A stretch of DNA of 64,000 bases from positions 33,563,660-33,627,659 of the forward strand of contig NC_084599.1 in the NCBI RefSeq assembly GCF_033807715.1. The letters are read 5' to 3'. The first letter of the stretch is position 1. Every line of letters starts with the position of its first letter. The stretch comes from Cololabis saira (Eukaryota; Chordata; Actinopteri; Beloniformes; Belonidae). Of this stretch, positions 50,290 to 61,153 are shown piece by piece. The notes beneath the pieces are model-generated. The model worked only from the letters and a program-made list of their open reading frames with translations. It was not told where the DNA came from and made no database searches. The position numbers and the translations under genes were made by a program.

Positions 50290-52974
50290 CGATACTGAAA
50301 GAATGTCGATCTGAGTACACGCACACATGTAACCTCCATCTCTCACTCCCTCCATCTTTCTGTGTCTGTCACCACCCGAGGATTACATGTACACAGCGGG
50401 ATACCTTATACCACGGTTGCATAAAAAAAAAGGCCTGGAAAAGCTCTTCTTAAAGCAGAAACACAACCACTTATTTCTCTCCACCTCTGCTCCCTGGTTG
50501 CTCACTCTCTCCCCCTTTTTGCTTTTTTTTTTTGCCCCATGTTTCCCTGCTGCCATGATAAAACAATAGAAAAGCTTCTCCTTTATGCTTAAGCCTTCAG
50601 TCACATGACCAGCTGGGGGACTTAAAAGCCAACTTAATGAAGTATCCGCCAGAACGTGACGGAGAAACGGCGCACCACGTCCCATTTCCAACTTTCTTAC
50701 GGTTCAGTCCATGCCAGCCTTCTTTAGGGGCTGGAGTCTACTCTTCTTAAAGACCAGCATGTTGCATCCTCATGTGAGGTTGATTGAAGGTAAAGATGGA
50801 GAAGCTGGATAAAACAGGGTTTGTTTTTGGTCCGTGGTGTCGCAGTAACCTGCAAATATAAACAGCTCCTGCAGCTCCGAAAGCAAAAGAACGGGGTTAT
50901 GCGGGAATTTTAGACGTGTTAGTCACTTCAGACATGCACATATGGGTGGTGGAGCCCAGAGAAACGTAAATACCTCTTTTTCAACCTCTAACAATAGGTA
51001 GAGTAAAGGCTTCTCATATCATATTTTTAAGAACACAAGTTAAAAAGAAAAGAGAAAGAAAAGAAAGATTAAGCAGGGGGTGGGGGAGTGGTGTAGCTTG
51101 TAATGCTGCTCTAACAACTAATTTCCTTAAATCTAGTCACAATGCAACAAGTCAGCCGTTACAACACAAAGTAATTTGAGTACTCGGATACGAGTGGTGA
51201 CTGCAGTTCTCTACGGCCTGGAAGAAATTTGTCCCGTCTAAGGACACACTTCCTAAACATCTGCAGCATCTGAAATCTCAAACACCATGCAGGATATCTG
51301 GCATGTGTCCCTGGCCCAGAGCGCCAGAGGAGCCTCCACTTTCCTCATGTCTGCTCACGAGCGCTGCAACATCGTCTCCCGCTCACCGAAGTCTGCTTTG
51401 AAAAAAATAGTTAAATAATAAAAATAAAAACATCCTCCAGGGAACATTTGTATATTACCTGTGTAATCGGTTTTAAAGCGATAAATCAAAGGTGAAGGTG
51501 GAGGTGTGTTGGTGAGAAATCATATCTGACCCAGAGGTGACGGCTGCTTTTATACACACATAAACACAAACATCTCACATCTACCTTAACATCCTCATAG
51601 CTTTTAGTTTTATGTTGTAGCTGTGTGGCTGTTTCAGCCGTACAGAAGTTTAAAACGGGAGAAAATGCTCGAACAAAAGACATCTGGGTGCGTTTCTGTT
51701 TGATCTTTCTACATATTTAGCGCTTTTGGACACCAAAGCAAGCAACTCCACTCCCCTCCTCAGCGTCTGGGCGTGCGCGCTCACACGCAAACGCACACAC
51801 ACGTATGCCGAGGAATGCCAGGTATTCTGCATCCATGCAGGCCAGAAAGGAAGAGCTGTGTGTATGTGATTGAAGCTGTCCTGCTGCTCTGGGCTGTGAT
51901 ATGATGGGCAGATAACGGCCTCTCAGATGAAAGCTTTGAAATGTCTTTATCTGTCCTGCTCGCCGTCAGCCTAAAAGTCTTTGTTTTCCACTCCTTAAAA
52001 ATGTGCCATGTCAGGAATTCATTTTTCATATAATGGTGGGGTTTTTATTTCTAATATTTTAGTGTTCATTATAATTTGAATAAGAGTTGCAATTAAATTA
52101 GGTCTTTTAATTGTAATGAATAAGAGTAAGACACACTTGTTCAGTTTTTGTGGGTAAAGATGTCTTTTTATGCAGGGAATGTAGGGAAGTACATCATCCA
52201 CTCTGCATAAATTTCCCTTTCACACGAACTTTAAATAAAACATTGACGCTCCAGGCTGAAGTGAACTAACATGAGAAAGACGTTCTCTCTAACGGCTGTT
52301 GGCTCTGGCTTTATACGGAGACTCCTCCATACATCATTGATAAATCTCACTTAAGCCATCCTTCCAGGTCCTCTCATAAGGTTATCCCAAATTCCCAGAA
52401 ACCTAAGTAATTTTTCTTCCCGTATCAGTGAGAAAGCCATTTTCACATGTTCATCTATGCGAGCCCCGGCCGTCGGCTCCCCCGTTTTTTCTCACAGCTC
52501 GACCAGACGGGGGGAGATCCGGTGACAATTACCATTTAATTAATTGAGCATCATTTTTTGTGTTCGAATGCTCTCAGGGCTTGTTTTTCTGCCTCCTTGC
52601 AACCAGATGCTCTTTGACCACAGCCAGCTGCAGAGGGAGAACTTCATTTCCTGAGCTGCTTTGTCTGACCAAATAATGCTGTAGGTGGCCCCTGTTTGAA
52701 CCTGGCCAACACTTTATTTTGTGTCCACTCAGGCTGTTTTTGCTTAGGTGGTTTAAGTGCAGAAATAGGTAGTAAAACTGCGATGATGTAATGTTTTGGC
52801 AATTATCACGACATGATGGTGGGGGAAAGTTTTTTTTGGGTTATTACAGTTTTTTTTAGCCAATATTTTTTATGAGCACTTTGCTTTAAGATAATTTGTA
52901 TCCCGTTTATTAGGTGTGTGTGTGTATGTGTGTTTGTGTGTGCGTGTGCGTGTGTTTATATATAGTTTATATAT

Positions 52975-53005
<31 letters not shown>

Positions 53006-53887
53006 TCGAAGTAGTTTTTTTAAGGTTGGTGTTAATAACGAGAATCAGCAGTGTTTTAAAATAAATGACTCTTATCAAGCTTCTCCCAGTAACAGCAATC
53101 ATGCCCTACTTACTAAGATACATCAGACGAGTGTTTGTTGGTTCAAACCTTCTCTTATCTGATTCCTGAAACCCCCTCCAGACTTTCCTCCAAGGCATTC
53201 AGCCTTGTGTGCCTTTTTTTAATTTGTAGGAGTAGCCGCCCACGGCAATCTGATTTTGATAATTCACATTTGGGGTTAGAGGTGTTACCGTCCGTTGCCA
53301 CACGAGAGCACAGGTGAAGGACCAAGCCCGGGGCTGTGCGTAGCCGTCACCTGTGATTTGCTGACTTCTGGAGTGACTCATATTTAAGTAACACTCCATC
53401 TGTACGGTACTGAGTTGAGTCACTCAATCGAGCTTTGAGAAGATGCCAGATTATGTAGTTGTTTATTTTGGGAAAGACTGAGAATTATGGGGCTTGATTT
53501 GACCTCTTCCATGAATAAAAAAAAAAATACAGTATATAGAAATATGAGGTTTTTAGTTGAGAGTTCATGATATGGAGATGTATTTCAGAGATGACTCGTA
53601 ATTCATCGTTGGAAGATCTGAACGGGTGAATCGGGTTATGGTTCACCCTTCTGTCACAGGTAGTTGTCCAATCACTGTCTGTGTACCAGATGAATGGAAG
53701 CTAGTTTACATTATAAACTCCATTAATAATTGAAGAGAGACGGTGTTTAATATGTAATCATACAACTGGATAAAACCCTATCACAACTTGACAAAAGTAA
53801 CTGAGGAGTAAAAGGTTAGTTTTGTTCAAATGTAGCTGGGATGATTTTTTTTCTTTTTTTTTTTCATAATCAACTAAATCTATTACC
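50290..53887. other. Unique sequence, no gene recognised
   Basis: About 3.6 kb. Contains TG (52914-52950) and TA (52976-53005) microsatellites. 52480-52520 holds a short inverted pair CTCCCCCGT/ACGGGGGGAG, next to CCATTTAATTAATTGAGC, a homeodomain-like TAATTA core. No coding evidence. Confidence 0.5.
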
Positions 53888-54214
53888 TACGACAGAGTAT
53901 TAGGGCCAAACTAAGACAAAAAAAATTGAAATTACGAGAATAAAGTAATAATATAATGAGAATAAAGTCATAATGTTGCGAGAATAAAGTCGTAATAGAA
54001 TAAAGTCGTAATACTATGAGAATAAAGTCGTAACATTACGAGAATAAAGTCGTAACATTACGAGAATAAAGTCGTAATTCATGAGAATAATAATATTCTT
54101 GTAATATTACGACTTTATTCTCAAAATATTACGACCTTATTCTCGTAATATTATGACTTTATTCCCGTAATTTCCATTTTTTTTGTCTTAGTTTGGCCCT
54201 AATACTCCGTCGTA
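53888..54214. mobile_element. Palindromic TA-flanked MITE with internal AATAAAGTCGTA repeats
   Basis: Left end TACGACAGAGTATTAGGGCC, right end GGCCCTAATACTCCGTCGTA. The inverted repeat continues through AAACTAAGACAAAAAAAAT. The left half carries about seven copies of a ~20-bp unit (TTACGAGAATAAAGTCGTAA). The right half carries about three in reverse complement, so nearly the whole 327 bp can fold back. TA at each end suggests a mariner-like target. Non-coding. Confidence 0.85.
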
Positions 54215-55569
54215 ATTACCCATGTCTCAGAATTTTGATCTTTGCCATTTAAGACCCATCAGAGCAGTTTTCAAGCTGAGTGAGAGATGTGAGTGAGTTA
54301 TCCTGTGGCGTGGCGAACCAGTACACATATGGATCACATGTGTTTGGATTCGTGACTGCACCTCTTCACCTGTTCTTGGGTTGCCTCCTTGGTCCAACGC
54401 TGCACGAAAGCTTGTGATAAATTGAGATCAACTATAACAAACTGTTTCATGGGCCGATAATAAAAATAATTCACGCCTAAGCTAAAAGAAGGTGGGACAT
54501 TCGTGACTCATGTGACTGTGACGGTTCGATTAAAGCGACGTCTCGTTCCCATTTTTCTGGATAGATCTATATTTCCCATCAAAACTTAGCACAGAGATGT
54601 TGATCAAGCAATGCAGAGACTTTATACTCTACATCAAGTTGTTTTTGTGGATGTGTGAGTAAATTGGTGTTAAATATGGCAGTAATTTAATAGTACATCA
54701 TGAGCTGTAAAAGATGAGAAATGCAACGTGGGACAAAATCACCACCAAGCACACACACACATACACATACATGCACTAACGCTTGCATAATTGTCTTTAT
54801 GACACTGCTTTGCCTTAATTCAATCTAATACACACATCTCTTTTTCTCTCTTTCAGTGACAAACATCAGCAGACATGCTGAGAGGTTAATATATTTTTAT
54901 GATCTCCTTATTAAAGGCCGCTAAGGAATGCAGTATGTCAGTGTGAGAGCAGAATAACTGTGGGAATAATGACACGACCATCTTTGATCACGCCCATCTG
55001 TCTGGGGCTGACCCATTAGGGGTGACCTTTCAACTAACTGGATGCACGGATGCAAGTCGGCTGTTTTATTAGAAGGTATCAATGTCACATCTCAAGCAGA
55101 CAGCTTCTCAAGCAGCTATCAGATGTCCAGATTCATGAAGACTTTGGACCTGGCTGTGTGCTTTCTTTTTCAGTCTGCTCCAGCTTGCCTTTATTATAAA
55201 AGGATGTTAACACACTGCACTCAATGGGCCCTTTGTCTTCTGTGCGTGTGTGTGTGTGAGTGTGTGCGTAAGTGCGTGCGTGTGTGCGGTTTAGTGTATT
55301 GGTTAGAATTAATCCATGTCATTTAAACTAAAGTATGATTTTTTTATTTTTTTTTATTTTATTTATTTATTCACATTTCACTCCAGACATAAAAATGAGC
55401 CAAGAAAAAAAAAGTGTGCTGCTGGTTCTTTTTCTGTCGAGTTTCATTAGGTTTTTCCTAAAGCCTCAAAGAAACTCTTAATGGCAGTTAACTTAGGAAT
55501 TAAGATGGAAAGTTTGTGTTGTTAGGTTTTTTTGTTTTGTTTTTTATGGCTACAACTGATACGTTATTC
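54215..55569. other. Unique sequence, no gene recognised
   Basis: About 1.35 kb without supported coding sequence; a short TG-rich run at 55241-55290. Confidence 0.5.
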
Positions 55570-55918
55570 TTAAAGGAGCATGAGGCAGGATTGAGGCAGG
55601 ATTTATGAAAAGAAATTCGTATACGTTTTAAGTTTTCTAGTAATAATGTCAGATGAAGCGTTCCAAACCAAAAAGAATGAGCCCTCTAGCGTATCTCTCC
55701 GTTGCCTTGAACAGGCTGTGTGCTGCAAAATGTGCTGCAATTGTGACCGGAATTTCCCGCGCTGTCCTGCGGATGTGACGTCAAATGACGCTGCATGCGC
55801 GTTCTCCCCGTTCTCCCGTGCCGGCTTCGCTGTTGGCTGCAGTACCCCCGACGGCCGTCGTGGCGAAGGGTGGCGCTAATGAGTCTCATTTCTTAAAAGA
55901 AGCCTCATGCTCCTTTAA
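55570..55918. mobile_element. TTAA element (simple copy)
   Basis: 349 bp from TTAAAGGAGCATGAGGCAGG to GCCTCATGCTCCTTTAA, the same orientation as the full copy at 18691. Contains GATGTGACGTCAAATGACGC and CCGACGGCCGTCGTGGCG. TTAA at both ends. The apparent 77-codon frame is a chance translation also seen in other copies of the element. Confidence 0.88.
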
Positions 55919-56815
55919 TAAGTGTGCCAACAGTATAGTTGAACTTTCTCTAGATATGTTTTTAATTATTTATTTATAACCAAAAGTTGGTCATGAAAGT
56001 AGAGATGGTTGTGTAATGGTTCTTGTTCTGCCTGCTGTCTGGCAGATTTATTACAAGACTGAAGTATGAATATAAAACATACCTGGTGATTATTTATTTT
56101 GCAATTCACAAGGCTTTCTTCTTTGGGGTTTGAAATGTCTGCCCACATAATGTTCTTTTTTGTTTGTTTGCTTGTTGGTTTTCTTCAGCATTTTGATGCA
56201 ACAGATAAAATCCAGTGCGACTGCATTGCTGAGCTCGAGTAATGTTGCAGTGGAGGATAATATAGAAAATAATTGTCCATGGAGAAACACTGAAATAAAT
56301 TACTAAATTAGTTCAGCTAGAACTTCTGTTTAGACAAAGCTAAAGGAAAACACTCCATCGGGGTCGACTCTGTGCAGATGTGTCTGGAAATATGTCTTAA
56401 TCTGTTGAAAAATAACAATGTGGACAATAGAGCGAACCCCAACACCATGTCTGGAGCTGTGTTGCAATAAATTAGGAGCTTGTGTCGGGGGTGGGAAGTT
56501 TCTGCTGTATTGTAAATGCAAACTTTAGCTAAGTTTGCAAGCAGCAAGCTGTTTTTCTATATCGTCGACACTTTGATCCAGGTGGGTTTCGATGGCCGCT
56601 GGTGCACCGTGGCATGCCAGATTGCAGCTGCATTACTGGCAACGATTCTTCATCTTGTCATCACTTACTTTAAATCATTGTCACTCAGCTGATGTCTTCA
56701 GCATGCTGTCTCTTATTTCTAACAGCCAGAGTGAGCTGAACTATTGCTGTGTGTTGCATTCACAGCCGTTGGTGAGCATTCTCCAAATGTGGCGAGGTGG
56801 AGATTGTATTTCATC
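55919..56815. other. Unique sequence, no gene recognised
   Basis: About 900 bp with no recognisable features. Confidence 0.5.
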
Positions 56816-56817
56816 AC

Positions 56818-56910
56818 AAGTCAAAGTAGCTTTATTGTCGTTTCTTCACATGTCAGACATACAAGGAATCGAGTTTCCCACTTCCCTCGGTGAAACATAA
56901 GGTGCATAAA
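56818..56910. repeat. Interspersed repeat fragment (AAGTCAAAGTAGCTTTATTGTC type)
   Basis: AAGTCAAAGTAGCTTTATTG followed by TTTCTTCACATGTCAGACAT and GAATCGAGTTTCCCACTTCC resembles the end of a common fish dispersed repeat as I recall it. Short and degenerate; class uncertain. Confidence 0.4.
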
Positions 56911-57955
56911 TGTGCAGCCCAGTTGATTGCTGTAATACCAGGGATATAGAAAGTTATCAAAGTTTAAAAACTGAGACGGAGACCCTCCAAAGGGTACCCA
57001 TGCTTCTGGAAGAGGCAGTAGGGCAGTGAATGGACACGAGCGGAAAGCTGTCTCCATCGTAATGGGCAAATAACTTAACACAACATTGTGATTGTCATGA
57101 AACTGGATCCATTGCATGGTGGTATTGTCACTTTTCAGCTAAATGCCTGCTCCATCTGTGACAATGGTGCACGGAAACAGGGGCAGATTGTTTGGACAGA
57201 GTGAGTCTTTTAGACCCCGGTGTTTGGAATTTGAAGATCCATTACCTGAACGTCAGCTTAACTTAATTAGATCCGAGATGACGTCACAAAAACGGCATTC
57301 CGCATCCGTCTCCAGTCCTGCTGTCACCAGTCTGAAGAAAAACTCTTGTTTTTATCATTATGACTCACCCTCAACCACCCAGATGTGAAACTCTGTCTTG
57401 TTTCTGCGAATTCCCTCTGTATCTAAATGGAGCAGGCATTCCAGGTCGACAATTAATAATAAGTTGCTTTGCCAATATTAATATTGGAGAAGAGATAAGC
57501 AGGCAGACGATGCGAGAGTGTCTGATTTCTCTTGCGTTTGTACAGCATGTTCTTAGGTGTGCACACTTAAGGCACCAGCAGTCAGAGTGGAAATAACAGA
57601 GGCTTAATTTGGAGGCAGCTGGATACTGAGTTGTTAGTAGACAGAAGGTTGTAAAAGGAGGCAGGAATTTTGCTGCTGGGGTCCTGTGAAGCTTTCACCG
57701 GGGTGGGAGGTGTCACGACAGTGATCGGGGTTCTTCCCAAAGGAAAACCTCGAGGGAAGAGGAAAGAGGAAAGAGGAGGACGATATGGAAAGCAGATGAA
57801 AGTCAGAGAACAATAGCGTGACACTTAAATGCGTAGGTGTATGATTATGTGCAGTTTACAGTTGGTCAGCAGAAGTGATCACATTTGGTCTGAATTTTCA
57901 GATAAGTAGATGCACATGCAAAGTGTGGTGGGAAAAATTATTTTACTTTGAACAC
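56911..57955. other. Unique sequence, no gene recognised
   Basis: About 1.0 kb, no supported features. Confidence 0.5.
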
Positions 57956-58645
57956 TTAAAGGAGCATGAGGCAAGAATAAGAAATGAGACTCATTAGCGC
58001 CACGGCGACCGTCGGGGTTACTGCAGCCAACAGCGAAGCCGGCACGGGAGCGCGCACGGACTCCTCAAAGCACTTTTTAAATCAAGCTCTAAATATGACT
58101 TACAATGTTATCTTACCTGGTCAGTAGGAAATGAGCCATGTCAGCATCTGTTTTCAGTCCCAATTCAAGTTGAAGCTGCCTCCATGACTCAAACACGTAT
58201 CCAATGTTTACTCGTGTGCCTGCCCGTTTTTGCTCGTAATTTCTTTTCGACTCGCGACTTGTCTCTGATAAAGGCTTCGTTTTCTTCTGGGTAGCACTTT
58301 TTAGTGGGCTTTGAGTAGCGCTGGGTCGTTTGCCGGCTGTGGAAGAATCCATGTCTACCCAAACAGAAGTTTGGATCCACCGCGCTCGTCTTCTTCCTGC
58401 ATCCAAGCTGAGCACCGTCGAGAACGCGGATGCAGTGTCATTTAACGTCACATCCGCAGGACAGCGCGGGAAATTCAGGCCCAGAATTGCAGCGCATTTT
58501 GCAGCACACAGCCTGTTCAAGGCAACGGAGAGATATGCTAGAGGGCTCATTCTTTTTGGTTTGGAACGCTTAATCTGACATTATTACTAGAAAACTTAAA
58601 ACGTATACGCATTTTTTTCATAAATCCTGCCTCATGTTCCTTTAA
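57956..58645 (-). mobile_element. Longer TTAA element retaining a transposase-like exon
   Basis: 690 bp from TTAAAGGAGCATGAGGC to CCTCATGTTCCTTTAA. Ends match the ~348-bp copies at 18691, 36752 and 55570, but about 340 extra internal bases lie between the GAAGCCGGCACGGGAG side and the GACGTCACATCCGCAGG-type side. The extra segment contains an open frame on the minus strand (next entry). The short copies are therefore explained as internal deletions of a coding parent. TTAA targets fit Kolobok- or piggyBac-type transposons; the superfamily is not proven. Confidence 0.8.
58117..58352 (-). pseudogene. First exon of a transposon-encoded protein, ending at a splice donor
   Basis: From the ATG at 58352 the frame runs 78 codons: MDSSTAGKRPSATQ, a Lys/Ser-rich basic stretch, then RVNIGYVFESWRQL and LKTDADMAHFLL. 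It then meets AG|GTAAGA (donor at 58116-58111), a near-perfect consensus. The intron would begin in phase 2. The frame is uninterrupted and also open upstream into the element terminus. The block R-V-N-I-G-x-x-F-x-x-W-R-x-L, followed by a short spacer and L-K-T-D-A-x-x-A-x-F-L-L, is one I recall from N termini of many uncharacterised fish transposon ORFs. I cannot name the family. The remaining exons and any catalytic domain are absent, so this copy cannot encode a transposase. Confidence 0.5.
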
Positions 58646-59788
58646 AGGGGTGATGAATAGATCATTGGATTGGGAGGAAAACAAAAACGAATACCTTGCA
58701 AGTTTTACCCGAGAGACACATTTAATCTGGACCTGGAGCCATGGGGTCCCTCAAGATTTTTGAGAGTTCTGCATAAAAAGATAACTGATGTTTCAAAAGC
58801 GACATACAGTAAGATGATAGTGTACACGAATACCTATCACCCCCGTTCGTAGTCCAAATGAAAGTCTACCCTTTGACAGGAATGGTGGAGGTCATTTTGA
58901 GGTCTGGATGATGTGCGAAGAGAGACGTGCTTGTACGATTGCTGGAAAGGTAACTCAAAACCCGTGTTCGGCTGCAGAGGACCGTCAGAGATATTTAGTA
59001 GCCTCTGGAGTGCCGCTGCACTGTTCTACATTGTAACGAATGCTGCACAAATATGACCTCCACTGAGGCGTCAAACAGAACTTTGTAGATGCATTTAGCA
59101 AGGGTAGGTTTGGAGTAAATGGGAGCATGAATCCATGGAAAAAGAACTGTTAAAGCACGTAGGTGGATCGATCATGGTATGGGATTGTGCTGCGGCTATG
59201 AGCGAGGCAAAAAATGGAACAGGTTGACAGAAGAAGGGATTAATTTAAATAAAGGGAAGGGCATTTTGATAAATATTTATTTTATTGCAAACCGCATGCA
59301 AGGGGTTAGACGTATAAGCAGCAGCATAATATGAGGACCGGAGTCCTTTGGATTGTGTGTAGGTTAGGGATTGGTTGTCTCAGGGAAGTCAGGAAAAGAG
59401 ATCAGGGATGTGGAAATTAAGACAGGACTTACTTGGCGTGGAAGTGATGAAGAGATATACCTGCAGGAGTTGTCCAGATTCATTACAGAGGATTAGAGGA
59501 GCGAAAAGAGATTTGATCAAATTTGTATTTAAGCTTATTTAAAAACAAGCAGTTCTGGAGCAAAACATCTCGATGTCTGCAAAAACAGAAAAAAGCTTAA
59601 GACTGAAAAGAATATGACCTCACAAGTGGGAAAATGACACTAAAATACCCCCACCCACCAGTTGTTATTGAAAGTCTGAGTTATGATTGATCATGACATA
59701 CCTTTCATGTCCAATAACTTTTGTTTTGCTCAATTTTGAGATCATAGTTATTTAGCACAAATTCTGATTCACTTTTGTCACGTATTTA
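58646..59788. other. Unique sequence, no gene recognised
   Basis: About 1.1 kb upstream of the LTR element; no recognisable features. Confidence 0.5.
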
Positions 59789-59793
59789 TGAAT

Positions 59794-60044
59794 TGTAGCA
59801 CGGTGAGTGCCACGGGGCCCGACCGACAGGATGGAGAGACACGGAGCTTTGTGAAGAACCCTTTTATTTACCCAGTTTCACCAACACACAGTGTATCAGC
59901 ACCTCACGCCAGCAGCTTCAGCTTCAGTCTGACCTCTTGCTGCTGTCCAGCCCCGCCTTATCAAGGCTGGCAGAGTGGAGAGGTTGACGGGCCACACCTG
60001 TGTCCCGTCAGCCTGAGTGGCTGCAGCTCCTCCACTCTGCCACA
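59794..60044 (-). repeat. 3' LTR of the minus-strand retrotransposon
   Basis: 251 bp. On the minus strand it begins TGTGGCAGAGTGGAGG and ends CACCGTGCTACA. It contains an AATAAA polyadenylation signal (minus strand, plus 59863-59868) about 70 bp from its end, consistent with a U3-R-U5 layout. The sequence just upstream on the minus strand, GCGTTGGGGGTG, is the only candidate polypurine tract and is weak. Confidence 0.9.
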
Positions 60045-60087
60045 CACCCCCAACGCCAAACTCGCGCCGGGGTCCGTCCGGCCGAGC

Positions 60088-60861
60088 CTACTCCCCCCCC
60101 GCCCCCCTCGGAGCAGGAGAGGAACCGCCGTCTGCGCCCCCCCCGGGCCTTCCTGGGTCGGGAGGCCGCCCTCGGCGTCGGGCCGACCAGCGGGACTGGC
60201 CGGGCGGCCGTCCTCGGCGACGGGCCGACCGCCGAGAAAGCCGCTTTCGGGGCCGGGCCCCTGGTGGCCTCGGGCCAGACGGCATCCGCGGCCGTGGCCG
60301 GGGTGCGTCCAGGACCACCCCCTCCTCCGTCACGCCCCCCTGCTGGTCCGTCCCCGGGACCGCCTCCTCCACGGTGCAGGCCTTCTCCGGAGCTGGGGTG
60401 TCCAGGACCGCCTCCTCCGTCACGGCGCCCTGCTGGTCCGCCTCCACCTCTGCAGCCGACTCCGCCTCCGACTCCACCTCCGACTCTGCCTCCGCCTCCG
60501 ACTCCGTCCCAGGAGCCATCGCCTGGCGGCCTGCAGCGACTGCCTCACGGCCGGTCGGCTGCAGCCCCGCCAGCGCTGCCGCGGCGAACCTCAGGCGTGG
60601 TGCCGGGGTGGGTCGCTCCGTTGGCCCTGCCGTCTCGGGAGCCGTCGCTTGGCGGCCCGCAGCTTCTGCCTCCCGGCCTCTCAGCTGCGGCGCCGCCAGC
60701 TCCTCCCGCGCTGCTGCGGCGAACCTCCGGCGTGGCGCAGGGATGGGTCGGTCCGCGGGCATCAGCGCCGCCAACACAGCGAGCTGATGCCCGCCCTGGT
60801 CCCGGCGCAGGGCGGCCAGGTCCTCAATGGCCTCGGCGAGCGCGTCCAGGGCCCGCTCCAT
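60088..60861 (-). CDS. Repetitive Ala/Arg/Pro/Glu-rich ORF of the non-autonomous LTR element
   Basis: A 257-codon frame from ATG at 60861 to TAG at 60088, beginning about 20 nt after the primer-binding site, where gag would start. Residues 1-30 (MERALDALAEAIEDLAALRR and on) are strongly helical and could form a coiled coil. Next are two ~40-residue imperfect repeats sharing PAPR(R/L)RFAAAA, GREA and GRQA(T/M)AP. An acidic SEAEAESEVESEAES stretch follows, then two DQQG(A/G)VTEE repeats, then an Arg-rich tail with two ARRRGRPP units. There is no CCHC knuckle, protease motif or RT motif. It may be a reduced gag-like protein or simply a GC-rich frame. The open length, the start just after the primer site and the absence of stops favour real coding; internal repeats and composition argue for caution. 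I do not recognise a family. Confidence 0.45.
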   Translation of the reverse strand: MERALDALAEAIEDLAALRRDQGGHQLAVLAALMPADRPIPAPRRRFAAAAREELAAPQLRGREAEAAGRQATAPETAGPTERPTPAPRLRFAAAALAGLQPTGREAVAAGRQAMAPGTESEAEAESEVESEAESAAEVEADQQGAVTEEAVLDTPAPEKACTVEEAVPGTDQQGGVTEEGVVLDAPRPRPRMPSGPRPPGARPRKRLSRRSARRRGRPPGQSRWSARRRGRPPDPGRPGGGADGGSSPAPRGAGGE

Positions 60862-60878
60862 GCCTCTCCTCCCATCGG

Positions 60879-60896
60879 GCCCCACGTTGGGCGCCA
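60879..60896 (-). promoter_or_regulatory. Primer-binding site matching tRNA-Lys(CUU)
   Basis: On the minus strand, one base after the LTR terminal CA, the sequence is TGGCGCCCAACGTGGGGC. It is complementary over all 18 nt to the vertebrate tRNA-Lys(CUU) 3' end (GCCCCACGTTGGGCG plus CCA), from established tRNA sequence. This fixes the element's orientation and shows minus-strand DNA priming by tRNA-Lys. Confidence 0.9.
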
Positions 60897-60897
60897 G

Positions 60898-61148
60898 TGT
60901 AGCACGGTGAGTGCCACGGGGCCCGACCGACAGGATGGAGAGACACGGAGCTTTGTGAAGAACCCTTTTATTTACCCAGTTTCACCAACACACAGTGTAT
61001 CAGCACCTCACGCCAGCAGCTTCAGCTTCAGTCTGACCTCTTGCTGCTGTCCAGCCCCGCCTTATCAAGGCTGGCAGAGTGGAGAGGTTGACGGGCCACA
61101 CCTGTGTCCCGTCAGCCTGAGTGGCTGCAGCTCCTCCACTCTGCCACA
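60898..61148 (-). repeat. 5' LTR of the minus-strand retrotransposon
   Basis: 251 bp with no visible difference from the other LTR. It carries the same AATAAA (plus strand TTTATT near 60967-60972). As the 5' LTR it would hold the promoter; I see no strong TATA box, only TTGATAAGGCGG. Confidence 0.9.
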
Positions 61149-61153
61149 TGAAT

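Larger units (their letters stand above)
59794..61148 (-). mobile_element. Complete non-autonomous LTR retrotransposon
   Basis: Two direct repeats, 59794-60044 and 60898-61148, each 251 bp and without a visible difference, bound an 853-bp GC-rich interior. The host 5-mer TGAAT repeats on both sides (59789-59793 and 61149-61153). LTRs begin TG and end CA on either strand. Orientation is minus: next to the LTR at 60898, the minus strand reads one spacer base and then a tRNA primer site, and the interior ORF is on the minus strand. There is no protease, reverse transcriptase, RNase H or integrase, so it must have been mobilised in trans by an autonomous element, probably with matching LTRs. Identical LTRs mean a very recent insertion. 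Confidence 0.93.

Noticed and set aside
58353..58550. N-terminal extension of the minus frame in the longer TTAA element
   Set aside because: This part is the element's terminal sequence, which gives similar chance frames in the non-coding copies at 18691 and 55570. The ATG at 58352 is a better start.
60000..60902. Other GC-rich plus-strand frames (Pro-rich, 300 and 256 codons)
   Set aside because: Shadows of the minus-strand ORF in low-stop, GC-rich sequence.
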